Shown here: positions 53,136-62,799 of the stretch, one piece after another
Position numbering within the stretch: the stretch's first letter is position 1
Layout: each line of letters starts with the position of its first letter
Source: Desulforhabdus sp. TSK
Lineage (GTDB): Bacteria; Desulfobacterota; Syntrophobacteria; Syntrophobacterales; Syntrophobacteraceae
Reading direction: 5' to 3'
DNA: 64,000 nt
NCBI RefSeq assembly: GCF_022836495.1
Contig: NZ_BQXM01000015.1
Location: forward strand, 49,541 to 113,540
Translations under genes and position numbers: made by a program
The notes under the pieces: generated by a model
What the model was told of the DNA's origin: nothing
Database searches by the model: none
The model's input: the letters and a program-made list of their open reading frames with translations, nothing else

Positions 53136-53149
53136 TATTGATATCAATA
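53136..53149. promoter_or_regulatory. 14-base perfect palindrome in the porC upstream region
   Basis: TATTGATATCAATA reads the same on both strands and lies 39 bases upstream of the porC start, a likely operator position. The rest of 53098-53370 shows a short CATGGGG/CCCCATG hairpin at about 53221-53248 and no gene. Confidence 0.4.
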
Positions 53150-53370
53150 CACTCGTTTTTCGTGATGGAAATCCTCCCGCTGCATTCAAAAATCAGGCGC
53201 GAAAAGACAGCCGGATATGACATGGGGGACAGATTCTGCTCCCCATGCTTAATAGCGTGTTGCTCTTTCGGAGTCAACAGGACCGGATGCTTTATTCTTG
53301 ATCTGAAAACTTCTTTGGGCTAATTCCTTCTAAAATTGCAGTAAAAGCGAGAGAGGAGGAACGATAGGAC

Positions 53371-53838
53371 ATGGAAGCGGTTGGACAACTGGTGAAATCT
53401 GTTCCATTGGAAAACGGCCTGACTGTTTTTTTTCACTCCGTTTCCAAGAATCTTCCGGGAGGGCGCTGTCAACTTCACCTTCTTATTACCATTCCCCTGG
53501 AGATCAAAGAAGGCTACTTCCAGGGGTGTGAAAGCGACGGTACCGCCATCGAGGCATTTCGGAAAGCCGGCCCCCCGGAAGGATTATGCTTCAGGCAGGA
53601 AAAGGTGCGCAATTTCACCGAAGAAAGCGAGGTGGAAAATGTCCTGGGGACCATGTGCGACGATTTTCTGAGGGCCAGCCGGAGTTACCTTTCAAAGGCG
53701 GACTTTGAAAAAAAGTCCGTGCTCAGAAAATTCATGGAATGGAAGGAAGGCGAGGCCATTCGCAAAGCTCGCGAACTGGCACTGCAGGCTTCAGATCAGG
53801 GTGTCGCACCCGGCGAACGAGGCGGAACCGCCTTTTGA
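53371..53838 (+). CDS. Hypothetical protein
   Basis: A 155-residue soluble protein that I do not recognise. The N-terminal part (about 8-50) looks like a beta hairpin (VPLENGLTVFFHSVS, CQLHLLITIPLEI). The middle has two Cys. Residues 100-145 are charged helix (SYLSKADFEKKSVLRKFMEWKEGEAIRKAREL). AGGAGG lies 11 bases before the ATG and codon use looks like its neighbours, so it is probably a real gene. It ends 10 bases from the convergent L,D-transpeptidase gene. Confidence 0.65.
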   Translation: MEAVGQLVKSVPLENGLTVFFHSVSKNLPGGRCQLHLLITIPLEIKEGYFQGCESDGTAIEAFRKAGPPEGLCFRQEKVRNFTEESEVENVLGTMCDDFLRASRSYLSKADFEKKSVLRKFMEWKEGEAIRKARELALQASDQGVAPGERGGTAF

Positions 53839-53848
53839 TCCCCAGGAG

Positions 53849-54529
53849 CTAAGGGCGAATGGTAACAGGAGTGCCGATGCCGGCGATGTTGAAAAGCTCA
53901 TCCATATCGCTGGCATAGAGTGCGATACATCCATTCGTCCAGTCTTGATGGGCCCCTCCTGCATGAATGGAAATCTGTCCCCCCAGGGCATTGCTCTTCT
54001 GGGATGGATCTTTCGATCCGTTGGCCACCTGGGTCTCCCTGAATTCCGAGGGACTCAAAATACCGGCGAAGAAAGCGCGCTCCAGATGCTTTTTGTCGGG
54101 GTAGTTCAAAACGAGAGATTTACCAAAACGACCGGCCGAATCCCGTGTGCAGATCTTGAACTCACCCTCGGGCGTCCGCCCGTCTCCATCCTTCTCTTTA
54201 TCGCCCTGGGGGGTCGAGCCCAGGGCAACGGGATAGTCCCTCACCAGCACATTGGATTGAATGACATAGAGGCGGCGCTTTTCCTTGTAGATATAAATTT
54301 CAGGCGACTGGATACTGGCCAGAGGAGTGAGGTAGTCTACCTTGAGGGTTCCCTTTTCCTGGGACGTATTCTGCTGCAACAGCTTGCTCTCGGCCTTGCG
54401 GGTCCGATCCTTTCCGGAAGCATCGAGCTTGGTCCCGGAATTTTGCATGGAGCAGCCGGAAAAAAGCACTGTCAAGACGAGCATTGTGACTGGAATACGG
54501 TACGTGCCACCCCACCTGGAAATTTCCAT
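53849..54529 (-). CDS. L,D-transpeptidase (YkuD-type) lipoprotein
   Basis: A 226-residue protein. The signal peptide ends near VLFSGC, a lipobox, so it should be lipid-anchored in the periplasm. The YkuD domain (about 75-226) has the catalytic motif IHAGGAHQDWTNGCIALY, with His and Cys. It would make 3-3 cross-links in murein or attach proteins to it. The gene is alone and convergent with the small unknown protein. Confidence 0.88.
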   Translation of the reverse strand: MEISRWGGTYRIPVTMLVLTVLFSGCSMQNSGTKLDASGKDRTRKAESKLLQQNTSQEKGTLKVDYLTPLASIQSPEIYIYKEKRRLYVIQSNVLVRDYPVALGSTPQGDKEKDGDGRTPEGEFKICTRDSAGRFGKSLVLNYPDKKHLERAFFAGILSPSEFRETQVANGSKDPSQKSNALGGQISIHAGGAHQDWTNGCIALYASDMDELFNIAGIGTPVTIRP

Positions 54530-54652
54530 CGATATTCATCCCCCTCAGTCCATACCCTTTGCCATCCTCTTCCTATAAGGTTGTTTACTATCATAGAATC
54601 TATCCCAATCCAAAATATTTTTCATGGAAAGGGGGGCTCCTATACGCACGAT

Positions 54653-56608
54653 TCATGCGCCGAGAGCACGCTTCTGCACTTCAACGATTTTCGGACTGAT
54701 GAAGATGAGCAATTCAGCCTGCTCCTGGCTGGAAGTATCCCTGCGGAACAGCCTTCCCAGCAGGGGGATCTTGTTCAGTCCGGGGGTTCCCGAATCGCCG
54801 GTTTCAGATCTGTCCCGAATCACGCCGCCGATGACGATAACATTACCGTCATCCACCAGGAGCTCGGTCGTAATCTCCCGTTTATCGATGGACGTCTGCC
54901 CGTTGAACTCAGTTCCCGGTTCATCCTGCTTGGCGAAGATCTTCAATCTCACCTTCTGATCCGGAGTGATATGGGGCGTCACCTTGAGCTCCACCGTCGC
55001 ATCCTTGAACTCGGTAGAAGTCGCGTTTGCATTCCCCAGTCCTATGTTTTGATAGGGAATTTGAGTTCCCTGCTTGATTTGAGCCTCGACGTTGTTGAGG
55101 GTAAGCACCTTTGGAGATGCGATGATTTTCAGGTCCTGAGAAGTCTCCAGGGCGGAGATGGTGGCCTCCACCTGCAGAAAAGTCTTTCCGATGAGCTGCC
55201 CCATGTTGAACCCAAAGGTGGACGGGCCCGGTGGGGGAACATTGATTTGAAACTGCTGGGTGAGTCCGGGATCGACGGTGGTGTGATCGGTGGAGAAACT
55301 CCAGTTGATCCCAAGACTCCTGGATGCCTGAGAACGCAATGTCACGATCCTTGCCTCTATGAGGACCTGCGGGGTCGCTTTGTCAAGTCTTGCCAGAAGT
55401 TGACGGGCACTCTCTATGCGAGCGGGATAGTCTGAGTAAATGATGAGGCTCGTGCGCTCGTCAATGGCGACCCTCCCCCGCTCACTCTTATTTTCCGTCA
55501 TTTTAGCGGCGATATCCTGGGGCTGCGCATAATTGACCGTGAAATAGACCGTATTGATCTCTCCCAAGTCTTTGGCCACTTCCTGGAGGTCCTGCCTTGC
55601 CCGTATTTCTTCGGCTTTCTGGGTCCATTCTCCTTTGAGCTTATCCTGCCTGGCGATGCGAATGACATTCCCTACCTGCTCTTTTCCCAGGTCGTTCATG
55701 GCCAGCACCATATCCAGGATCTGGTCCCAGGGAACCTGCTCCACTTTGAGGGTCACTTTACCCGCCACGTCAGGTTCGATGACAATGTTCTTGCCGGTGA
55801 TATCGGAAAGGAGCCTCAAAACATTTCGCACATCCGCTTCCAGCAGATCGAGGCTGATGGGCTTTCCGGTATACTGCTTCACCAATGCTTGGTGGGCAGG
55901 TTGGGACTCGGTCAAGGAGACATTTTCCAAACGGAAAGCGGGAGCCTCTTCCGACACGGTGGAAACAGCCGGCCGGACCGACCGCCTCACCGGCTCCACC
56001 TCATGGTATGATGAGGCTTTCTTCAAAGGCACCATGGACGCTTGGTATTGTTCCTTCGGGACATCCTCGGGAACGGGCTGCCTGGGGGATTCGTTCACTG
56101 GAGGCGGGAGCGGCTCATCTTTCACGAAGTGTAAGGTCAGTATCAGCTCATCGCCGATGCTGTCCAATATGTAATTTTCCAGCGGTTGTCGGCAATTCCC
56201 CACAATCTCGAGTCCCCGGGTCGAGCCGGCCTCCGGGTAGCTGAGACTCAATCGGCTGGAATTGCTCGGCAGAACGGGTAGATTGGCTCGGTCGTCGATG
56301 TCTCCCAGATTGAGGGAGAACCCCTCGCTTCCCAGTTTTTCGAGGTGATAGTCACGCAGAGGACCCGTGGCACCCATACGCACCACGGTGGCAGCGGCTT
56401 CATCCAGCACGTCCACCCGGAGGAGACTCATGGAAGGTTCCGGAGCCGGGGGCACCTGGAAGCTGGTGTCATCCCCTGTTGTATTTTCGGACAAAGTGTC
56501 AGTTTTATGACCGGTCCCCACATTGCCTGTTGCCGCACATCCTCCCATGAACAAAACAAAGACGGCAACAATCATTGAGCTTTTTGTGCTGCGAGCGAAT
56601 CTACCCAT
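54653..56608 (-). CDS. pilQ: PilQ, type IV pilus secretin
   Basis: A 651-residue outer-membrane secretin. The N-terminal signal reads LFMGGCAATG, a lipobox-like site, so the protein may be a lipoprotein, which most PilQ are not. An AMIN domain is at about 60-150, a linker with Pro/Ser at about 155-220, a secretin N0/STN domain at about 230-300 (SLDLLEADVRNVLRLL), a second N domain at about 325-395, and the secretin core at about 415-645 (QIKQGTQIPYQ, VIVIGGVIRD, PGLNKIPLLGRLFR). The ATG at 56606-56608 has GGGGAG upstream. Confidence 0.93.
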   Translation of the reverse strand: MGRFARSTKSSMIVAVFVLFMGGCAATGNVGTGHKTDTLSENTTGDDTSFQVPPAPEPSMSLLRVDVLDEAAATVVRMGATGPLRDYHLEKLGSEGFSLNLGDIDDRANLPVLPSNSSRLSLSYPEAGSTRGLEIVGNCRQPLENYILDSIGDELILTLHFVKDEPLPPPVNESPRQPVPEDVPKEQYQASMVPLKKASSYHEVEPVRRSVRPAVSTVSEEAPAFRLENVSLTESQPAHQALVKQYTGKPISLDLLEADVRNVLRLLSDITGKNIVIEPDVAGKVTLKVEQVPWDQILDMVLAMNDLGKEQVGNVIRIARQDKLKGEWTQKAEEIRARQDLQEVAKDLGEINTVYFTVNYAQPQDIAAKMTENKSERGRVAIDERTSLIIYSDYPARIESARQLLARLDKATPQVLIEARIVTLRSQASRSLGINWSFSTDHTTVDPGLTQQFQINVPPPGPSTFGFNMGQLIGKTFLQVEATISALETSQDLKIIASPKVLTLNNVEAQIKQGTQIPYQNIGLGNANATSTEFKDATVELKVTPHITPDQKVRLKIFAKQDEPGTEFNGQTSIDKREITTELLVDDGNVIVIGGVIRDRSETGDSGTPGLNKIPLLGRLFRRDTSSQEQAELLIFISPKIVEVQKRALGA

Positions 56609-56692
56609 GGTCTCCCCTCTTTCCCCTCTCTGACTTCCACTCAAAAGCTCAGCCCCCGGCTCCCCTTGTATCTTTAAATAGGGATTGAAGGA

Positions 56693-57316
56693 CTATTTTT
56701 TCGCTGCCTGTTTTGCAACACCCTCCGTCTGGGCGGGCATCTCCAAAAAGCGATAGGTCTCTATCGTACAGTCGACCTTGAGGAGAGAGGAGGGTTTCTG
56801 TCGAACCATACCCAGACTCTGCACTTTGAGAATGCGATTCAATTTACTGACTTTGTCAAAAAAGCTGCCTACCTCATGGTACGTTCCCACAAGATCCAGG
56901 CGTACCGGTATCGTTGCGTAAAACTCATGAGGCTGCTCCGCTTGTGGCTGAAAGAGAATATTCTCGAGGCCAACTTTTGCCCCCAGTTCCGATACACTTT
57001 CCAGGAGACCGGGAATTTCCTTCTGATCGGGAAGGAGTGTCAGGAGCTGTGAAAGCTCCTCCTCCGATTCAGCCACCTGCTTTTGAAGAATTTCCACCTG
57101 TGCGGACGCCCTCTTCAGGGAGGCCAATCGATTTTCGAGCCCGGAAATGCTGCTCTCAAGTCCTTGCACCGCCTCCAGCTGATCTTTGTAGACGAAGAAG
57201 TAGAACCCTCCCACCAGCACGGCAAAAGTCCCGACAAACAGCAGGAGCCTCTGAACGAGGGTGAGGGAGGAAATTTTTTCGTTCAGTGCTGAATTTTCAA
57301 AGAATTGCATCATCAT
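56693..57316 (-). CDS. pilO: PilO, type IV pilus inner-membrane alignment protein
   Basis: A 207-residue bitopic protein: one membrane helix (about 22-43, RLLLFVGTFAVLVGGFYFFVY), a coiled coil (about 48-90) and a periplasmic ferredoxin-like domain. It pairs with PilN to bridge the cytoplasmic PilM ring and the secretin. The start ATGATGATG overlaps the pilN stop by four bases. pilQ follows after 84 bases, with no pilP between them. Confidence 0.9.
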   Translation of the reverse strand: MMMQFFENSALNEKISSLTLVQRLLLFVGTFAVLVGGFYFFVYKDQLEAVQGLESSISGLENRLASLKRASAQVEILQKQVAESEEELSQLLTLLPDQKEIPGLLESVSELGAKVGLENILFQPQAEQPHEFYATIPVRLDLVGTYHEVGSFFDKVSKLNRILKVQSLGMVRQKPSSLLKVDCTIETYRFLEMPAQTEGVAKQAAKK

Positions 57317-57927
57317 GGCTGCTTTGCCTCAGGTTGTGCTGGGGGTGCTGACTGCGCCGATGGCGTCGAAACTTGAGAGTAAGGCATGAACTGGTAGCTG
57401 ATCTGAAATTCTCTCAATTTCATATTGCTGATCAATGTTTGACGTGAGTGCGTCAAATTTACGCTGGCCTTTCCCACATAGGGTGAGGCCTGCATGTTCC
57501 TCATGAACTCCACGATAGCCTCATTGCTCAAAGCCACACCGTCCAGAGTGATACCCGCTCCGTTCTGGCTCAACTTTTCAAACCACATCTTGTCCGCCGG
57601 CAGTTCGACACTCAGGAGAGCCAGCATGCGCACGGCCGTATCCCTGTCTTTCCGAAGTCCCTCGATGACAGTGCGCTTCTTATCCACCAGTGCCTTCCTT
57701 TGGGTCAGTTCCTTCAGCATCTGTTCAAACTTGGCGTACTTCTTCACTTCTCCCTGAAGTTGTGCCTGGCGCTGAGTGAGACTTTCAATCTTGTTTGCCT
57801 CCGTATGCCAGAGATACCCCATGACGGCTGAAGCAACAATTATACCGAGCACATAGAAAGAAACGAATTGTCGGACTGTTTCCCTTTTCTGCTTCGTTCG
57901 GGCCGGAAGTAAATTGACCTGTATCAT
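57313..57927 (-). CDS. pilN: PilN, type IV pilus inner-membrane protein
   Basis: A 204-residue bitopic protein. The cytoplasmic N-terminus MIQVNLLPAR is the PilM-binding motif. A membrane helix lies at about 22-42, a coiled coil at about 48-90 and a periplasmic domain after that, with a Pro/Ala/Gln-rich C-terminus. It overlaps pilM and pilO by four bases each. Confidence 0.92.
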   Translation of the reverse strand: MIQVNLLPARTKQKRETVRQFVSFYVLGIIVASAVMGYLWHTEANKIESLTQRQAQLQGEVKKYAKFEQMLKELTQRKALVDKKRTVIEGLRKDRDTAVRMLALLSVELPADKMWFEKLSQNGAGITLDGVALSNEAIVEFMRNMQASPYVGKASVNLTHSRQTLISNMKLREFQISYQFMPYSQVSTPSAQSAPPAQPEAKQP

Positions 57928-58979
57928 TTCTCATTGGCCTTTCTCAGGGCAAGGCCCAGCACAATAGCCATCTGAGGGCCAAGATGGTTGAGATAATCCG
58001 GATCAAAGACTTTCGAATCGTATGTAATGTCGGCAAGAGGATTGAAGATCTTCACCATCATATCCATATTTTCCTGGAACACCTGATCCAGACCTGGAAT
58101 GTTGCAAGATCCACCGCTCAGAAAGACCTTTTCGATTTTTGTTTCGGGATAATTGCTGTAATAAAAATCAATGGCCCGTTTACACTCTCCCACCCAGTTT
58201 CGCACCGTGGAGGTAAAAATATCCTTCAGCTCGTTCCGGGAGACATTTTCAGATACTTCTCCCAGCTTGATCCGCTCTGCTTCATCATAGGAATTTCTAA
58301 AAGCCTGGCGGATCTTCTCCGTGATTTGAGCGCCCCCGATGGATAACCCTCGAGTGAAGACGGGCACCCCCCGGTCTACGATGCTCATGAGCGCCTTCGT
58401 CGCACCAATGTCGAGGAGCACGAGGGTCTCCTTCTCCGGAAATCCATGGGTGACTTCAAAGGCATTGCACAGAGCAAAAAAGTCGACATCGAGCACGGCC
58501 GTCTGCAACTGGGAGGATTGTATCAGCCGTACATAATCCCTGATGGAATCCTTTTTGGAAGCCACAAGCAACACATCCATGAAGTTGAGACGATCCTTGG
58601 TCAGCCCCAGGATCTGGTAATCCACGTCGACTTCCTCGACATTATAGGGAATGTACTGCCTGAGCTCGGATTGCATACGCGCCCGCAGTTCTTCGTCCGT
58701 CATGGTCGGGAGCTCCAGCTTTTTGATCATGACTTCGTATCCCGAGACGGCACAGGAGACATCCTTGTCCTTAATCTTCAGATGGGACACAAGCCTTTGA
58801 ATGCAATGGGACAGCAGTTCAGGCTGGGTCATCCGGCCTTCGCCAAACGCCTCCCTGGGGATGGGAATCACACCGAGGTTCAGCAGCTTCAGCCTGGAAT
58901 CCTTTTCCTCAACCTGCAGGATTTTGATGGTGTGCGAGCCGATATCCAAACCGATTACATTCTGTTTTTTCCCAAACAT
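57924..58979 (-). CDS. pilM: PilM, actin-like type IV pilus assembly ATPase-fold protein
   Basis: A 351-residue cytoplasmic protein of the FtsA/actin fold: GLDIGSHTIKILQV near 10, a VLLDIGATKALMSIV phosphate loop near 190 and FLSGGSCNIPGLDQVF near 290. It forms a ring that binds the N-terminus of PilN. The ATG at 58977-58979 opens the conserved MFGKKQNVIGLDIG; an upstream GTG is possible but has no ribosome site. Confidence 0.92.
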   Translation of the reverse strand: MFGKKQNVIGLDIGSHTIKILQVEEKDSRLKLLNLGVIPIPREAFGEGRMTQPELLSHCIQRLVSHLKIKDKDVSCAVSGYEVMIKKLELPTMTDEELRARMQSELRQYIPYNVEEVDVDYQILGLTKDRLNFMDVLLVASKKDSIRDYVRLIQSSQLQTAVLDVDFFALCNAFEVTHGFPEKETLVLLDIGATKALMSIVDRGVPVFTRGLSIGGAQITEKIRQAFRNSYDEAERIKLGEVSENVSRNELKDIFTSTVRNWVGECKRAIDFYYSNYPETKIEKVFLSGGSCNIPGLDQVFQENMDMMVKIFNPLADITYDSKVFDPDYLNHLGPQMAIVLGLALRKANEK

Positions 58980-59129
58980 AGAGAGGTTTCGCTCCAAAAG
59001 CACTCGAAGGTTTTGATTGACTTTTAACCACTTTTCTACTTTATCATCACGGCTTACGGCCTCACAACGAATGGACCAGATTCAGGATGGACCGAATCGA
59101 CTTCAGACTTCCAAAGGAGGGTTTTTAAG

Positions 59130-59795
59130 TTGCAACGCACAAACGAGAATGGAATAGAGAAAAAACGTTCAAAAAGCATGCTGCGGGAATATACGGAAGC
59201 GATCCTCATAGCCGTACTCCTCGCATTGTTCATTCGCGCTTTCGTTGTACAGGCCTTCAAGATTCCATCAGGTTCCATGAAAGATACCCTGCTCATCGGA
59301 GACCATATCCTCGTCAATAAGTTCGTCTACGGAATCAAGCTGCCTCTCCTGGAAAAGGAGCTGATCCATTTCAGCGACCCCAAACGCGGAGACATTGTCG
59401 TGTTCCGCTACCCTGTCGATCCGTCCAAGGATTTCATCAAAAGGGTCATCGGCCTTCCGGGAGACACGGTTCGCATTCAGGACAAGAGGGTGTATGTCAA
59501 TGACAAGCTCCTGGTCGAACCTTATGTCGTCCACAGTGAGTCGAAAATACTGCCTGCAAGTGTCAGTCCAAGAGACAACATGGAACCGATTTTAGTTCCC
59601 CCCCACAGCCTTTTTGTTATGGGCGACAACCGGGATGAGAGCTACGACAGTCGGTTTTGGAAGTTCGTGGACATGAATGAACTGAAGGGCGAAGCCTTCA
59701 TCATTTACTGGTCCTGGAACGGTGAGGGGAAACTGACCTGGAAGCCGTCGGAGAGCTTTATTCGATGGAATCGCATCGGCAACCTGCTGCATTGA
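59130..59795 (+). CDS. lepB: Signal peptidase I
   Basis: A 221-residue membrane peptidase that cleaves signal peptides. One N-terminal helix (about 23-42), nucleophile Ser in IPSGSMKDT (near 49), general base Lys in DFIKRVIGLPGD (near 103) and the GDNRDESYDSR box (near 170) are all present. The start is a TTG with AAAGGAGG upstream. It is divergent from pilM over 150 bases. Confidence 0.94.
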   Translation: MQRTNENGIEKKRSKSMLREYTEAILIAVLLALFIRAFVVQAFKIPSGSMKDTLLIGDHILVNKFVYGIKLPLLEKELIHFSDPKRGDIVVFRYPVDPSKDFIKRVIGLPGDTVRIQDKRVYVNDKLLVEPYVVHSESKILPASVSPRDNMEPILVPPHSLFVMGDNRDESYDSRFWKFVDMNELKGEAFIIYWSWNGEGKLTWKPSESFIRWNRIGNLLH

Positions 59796-60035
59796 AGCTT
59801 TTGAGGCCGGCAGCACCATCCCTGCCCCTTCATGGTGCTGTCCCGTCGCCCACAATCTTTCTCACCAGGTGCGGTCCCTCGGGGCTGCACCTGATTTTCT
59901 CTTTCGGAAAGTTTTTTTCGCCCGCCTGAATTCAATTGCCGCTGCTTCCATCCCCAACAGAGTGCCGGCCATTTCCCCAGGGAATCCTTTGCGCTTCCAG
60001 CCCAGGGGGATGGAGTGTGCTTGCGAGTTGAATTG

Positions 60036-61217
60036 TTATGGAGCGTAAAGCAGACAATCCTGGCAGTCGGTCCAGTAGGTATCGAGCTCGTCGCTCCAGT
60101 CTGCTTCCAGCTCCAGGATAGCCTTCCCGGCTTCCAGCTGCTGCCGCAGGATACCGTCACCCAGAAGGATGTCTATGGGCAGTTTTTCCCACTCGTATTC
60201 ATAAGGAGGAGGCAGCCAGAGAAATTGCTCGCCATGAACCTGCACGAACGCCTGGAGCAGAGCCAATCCCAGGCGGTAGGGCCGAAACCGATCCCGATCT
60301 GTCACGTGAATCTGAAAACCGTAACAGATTTCTCCCTGCCATTTGTCAAAAACCGGTTCAAAACAAACGGGACGAAGAACGACACCCTCCAGCTCGGTTT
60401 TCTTCAAGCACTGGCCGATTTTTTTGGGGTCCAGGAAGGGAGCGCCGAAGAGATGAAAAGGAAGTGTCGTTCCGCGGCCTTCGCTGACATTGGTACCCTC
60501 CAGGAGCACCATGCCGGGATAGACCAGAGCTGTCTCCCAGGATGGCATATTGGGGGAAGGATAGACCCACTGCATCCCCGTTTCAGGGAAAAAATCTCTC
60601 CGGTTCCATCCCTGGAGGGGAATGACATCCAGGTCACAGGGGATCCCGCACCGGGAGACGATATAGCGCGCCAGCTCCCCCAGGGTCAGGCCATGCCGCA
60701 TGGGAAGGGGATAGCGCCCCACAAACGAACGGTGATCGTCCCGCAACAGGTTGCCCTCCTGGTGCATCCCCCCTATGGGGTTTGGCCTGTCGAGCACCAC
60801 CACCTTGACTCCGGAGCGTGCGGCAGCCTCCATGCAGAGTCCCATGGTGACTCCATATGTGTAAACTCTCGTCCCCACATCCTGCAAATCAATGAGCAGC
60901 ACATCAATCCCCTCCAGCATTTCAGAGGTCGGCTGACGGACATTCCCGTACAGGCTCCAGACACGGATGCCGTGAGTGGCATCCCATCCATCATCCGATT
61001 CCTTCATGTTGGCCTGTTTTTCGCCATAAAATCCATGTTGAGGAGAAAAGAGCACCTTCAATGCCCCCCCTGCATCCATCAGGAGATCCGGCACACCCAG
61101 AAGAGACTGGCTGACCGAGGCCTGGTTCGCCAGAAGGCCCAATCGAGCGGAGCGGAGCCAGGAGGGAGGTTTTTGCGCAAGGACTTCGCAGCCTAAACGG
61201 AGCTCTGAGGATTTCAT
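60036..61217 (-). CDS. DUF1343 / NamZ-like exo-acting N-acetylmuramidase family protein
   Basis: A 393-residue protein of the DUF1343 family, whose studied member NamZ removes terminal MurNAc from murein fragments. Landmarks seen are FSPQHGFYGEKQ (near 58), IDLQDVGTRVYTYGVTM (near 108), LDRPNPIGG, LPMRHGLTLGELA and SPNMPSWETALVYPG. No signal peptide is clear, which would be unusual for an exported hydrolase. A role in murein recycling would go with the ldcA-mpl genes upstream. Confidence 0.85.
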   Translation of the reverse strand: MKSSELRLGCEVLAQKPPSWLRSARLGLLANQASVSQSLLGVPDLLMDAGGALKVLFSPQHGFYGEKQANMKESDDGWDATHGIRVWSLYGNVRQPTSEMLEGIDVLLIDLQDVGTRVYTYGVTMGLCMEAAARSGVKVVVLDRPNPIGGMHQEGNLLRDDHRSFVGRYPLPMRHGLTLGELARYIVSRCGIPCDLDVIPLQGWNRRDFFPETGMQWVYPSPNMPSWETALVYPGMVLLEGTNVSEGRGTTLPFHLFGAPFLDPKKIGQCLKKTELEGVVLRPVCFEPVFDKWQGEICYGFQIHVTDRDRFRPYRLGLALLQAFVQVHGEQFLWLPPPYEYEWEKLPIDILLGDGILRQQLEAGKAILELEADWSDELDTYWTDCQDCLLYAP

Positions 61218-61353
61218 CTGTACATGCCTCGCTGTTGGGATTTTGAACAGAAAAAGGGCGTATCGCCCATGTGGGGATCATCCATGCGTGGTCTGACGAT
61301 ATGGATTGTATTGCAAAGCAGAGAAGAACGAATGTTCTGCGGGAAGGACTCTG

Positions 61354-62535
61354 TCAGGCTTGCGGGGAAGGTTCGGCAGCACTGAGCGGCAGGTGAATGA
61401 TGAATTTGGCGCCTTGTCCGATCTTGTTCTCCAATTCAATCCATCCCCCGTATTGACGTACAATCTCCTGGCAATGGTACAGGCCAATCCCCATCCCCAT
61501 GCTGCCGGTAACGCCATTGCTGGAGGATTTGGTGCTGAAAAAGGGCTGGAACACCTTCTCTTTCAAGGAGTCGGGAATACCCGGTCCACTGTCCTGAATG
61601 TACACATGGATTCCTGAACTGTCGTGCCAGGTTTTCAGCCTGATCTCTCTGGTGGATGACTCGTCCTGCATCGCCTCGGCAGCATTCCGCAGAATATTTC
61701 CAAAAACCTGGCTGAAGTCGGCCGATACCCCTCTGAAGAGGGGCAAATCGGAAGCAAGATCCCATACCTTCTTGATGTCCGATTGAAAATAGGGGTGAGA
61801 TTCCAGGAAAAAGATCTCTTCTTCCAGAAGCTCGTTCAGGGGCAGCCATTCTGTCTGGCGTGTCTGAGATTCCTTCACACGTTTCACAATGGTTGCCATG
61901 ATTTTTCGCATACGGATGGCTTGGTTCTTGATACTGTTGATATTCTCCACCTCAGGGTGAACCAGCTGCAGCAGCTCCGCCTGCCCCATGATGTAGGTCA
62001 GAGGGTTGTTCAAGTTGTGGAGAATCCCCGCAACGAGTCGTCCGGTATGAATGAGGGGCTCGACCTCGGAAAACCTTCCCACCTGTTCTTTCCACTGTTC
62101 CTGAAAGACACGGAGCTGCTCCCTGAGATCGAGAATTTCCTTTTGAACTTCCTGAGCCGATTGCAGTGACGCACGCGCCCTGTCCAGGGTTGCCTTGAGG
62201 GAAATGAGGTCTATGGGTTTCGTGATAAAATCAAATATGTTCATCCTTATCCCATCGATTGCGGATTCGAGCGTTCCGTATCCGGTGACGACAATGATGG
62301 GGGTGCGCGCATTGATTTTTCGTATTTCCCCAATCAGTTCAATACCCGACATGCCCGGCATACGCAAATCGGTCATGACGAGCTCCGGCTGAACCGCTCG
62401 GAAAATATCAAGCCCCGTTTGACCTTCCATCGCCTGATGGACGTCATAACCTTCGTCGTCCAGAAATTCTGTAAGACCTTCAATGACGGATGGCTCATCG
62501 TCTACGATCAAAATAGGAGTATCTCCACCTGCCAT
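61354..62535 (-). CDS. Receiver-histidine kinase hybrid (cytoplasmic)
   Basis: A 393-residue soluble protein. The receiver is at about 1-120 (DDEPSVIE, phosphoacceptor in MTDLRMPGMSG, TGYGT, TKPID), then a coiled coil (about 125-155). The DHp domain has His in GILHNLNNPLTYIMG, and the HATPase_c domain has N-box GNILRNAAEAM, DSGPGIP and a GMGIGLYHC loop. All catalytic elements are present. Such proteins act as secondary kinases driven by an upstream phosphodonor. A stand-alone receiver gene lies 264 bases upstream. Confidence 0.9.
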   Translation of the reverse strand: MAGGDTPILIVDDEPSVIEGLTEFLDDEGYDVHQAMEGQTGLDIFRAVQPELVMTDLRMPGMSGIELIGEIRKINARTPIIVVTGYGTLESAIDGIRMNIFDFITKPIDLISLKATLDRARASLQSAQEVQKEILDLREQLRVFQEQWKEQVGRFSEVEPLIHTGRLVAGILHNLNNPLTYIMGQAELLQLVHPEVENINSIKNQAIRMRKIMATIVKRVKESQTRQTEWLPLNELLEEEIFFLESHPYFQSDIKKVWDLASDLPLFRGVSADFSQVFGNILRNAAEAMQDESSTREIRLKTWHDSSGIHVYIQDSGPGIPDSLKEKVFQPFFSTKSSSNGVTGSMGMGIGLYHCQEIVRQYGGWIELENKIGQGAKFIIHLPLSAAEPSPQA

Positions 62536-62799
62536 TTCAAGTATCCTTCTCTCTTCTAGACGACTGTCCCAGTGAGCTTTCAGAGACTGGCCGGAAAATC
62601 AGCCTTCCCTGCAAGCACCCCTCAGAAATGCCAAGACGCCAAATCCCATTGCATGAAACCGAGCTCTCAATTCTTTCCGCACAATGGGCCCTCATGGCTT
62701 TTGTTCTCAAGGCGCTTTGTCGCATGGATGAGCAGGGACATACTCTATGCCTTCAAAACATTTTTTTCAATGATTTTATGCCATACTCATCCAAGGGGT

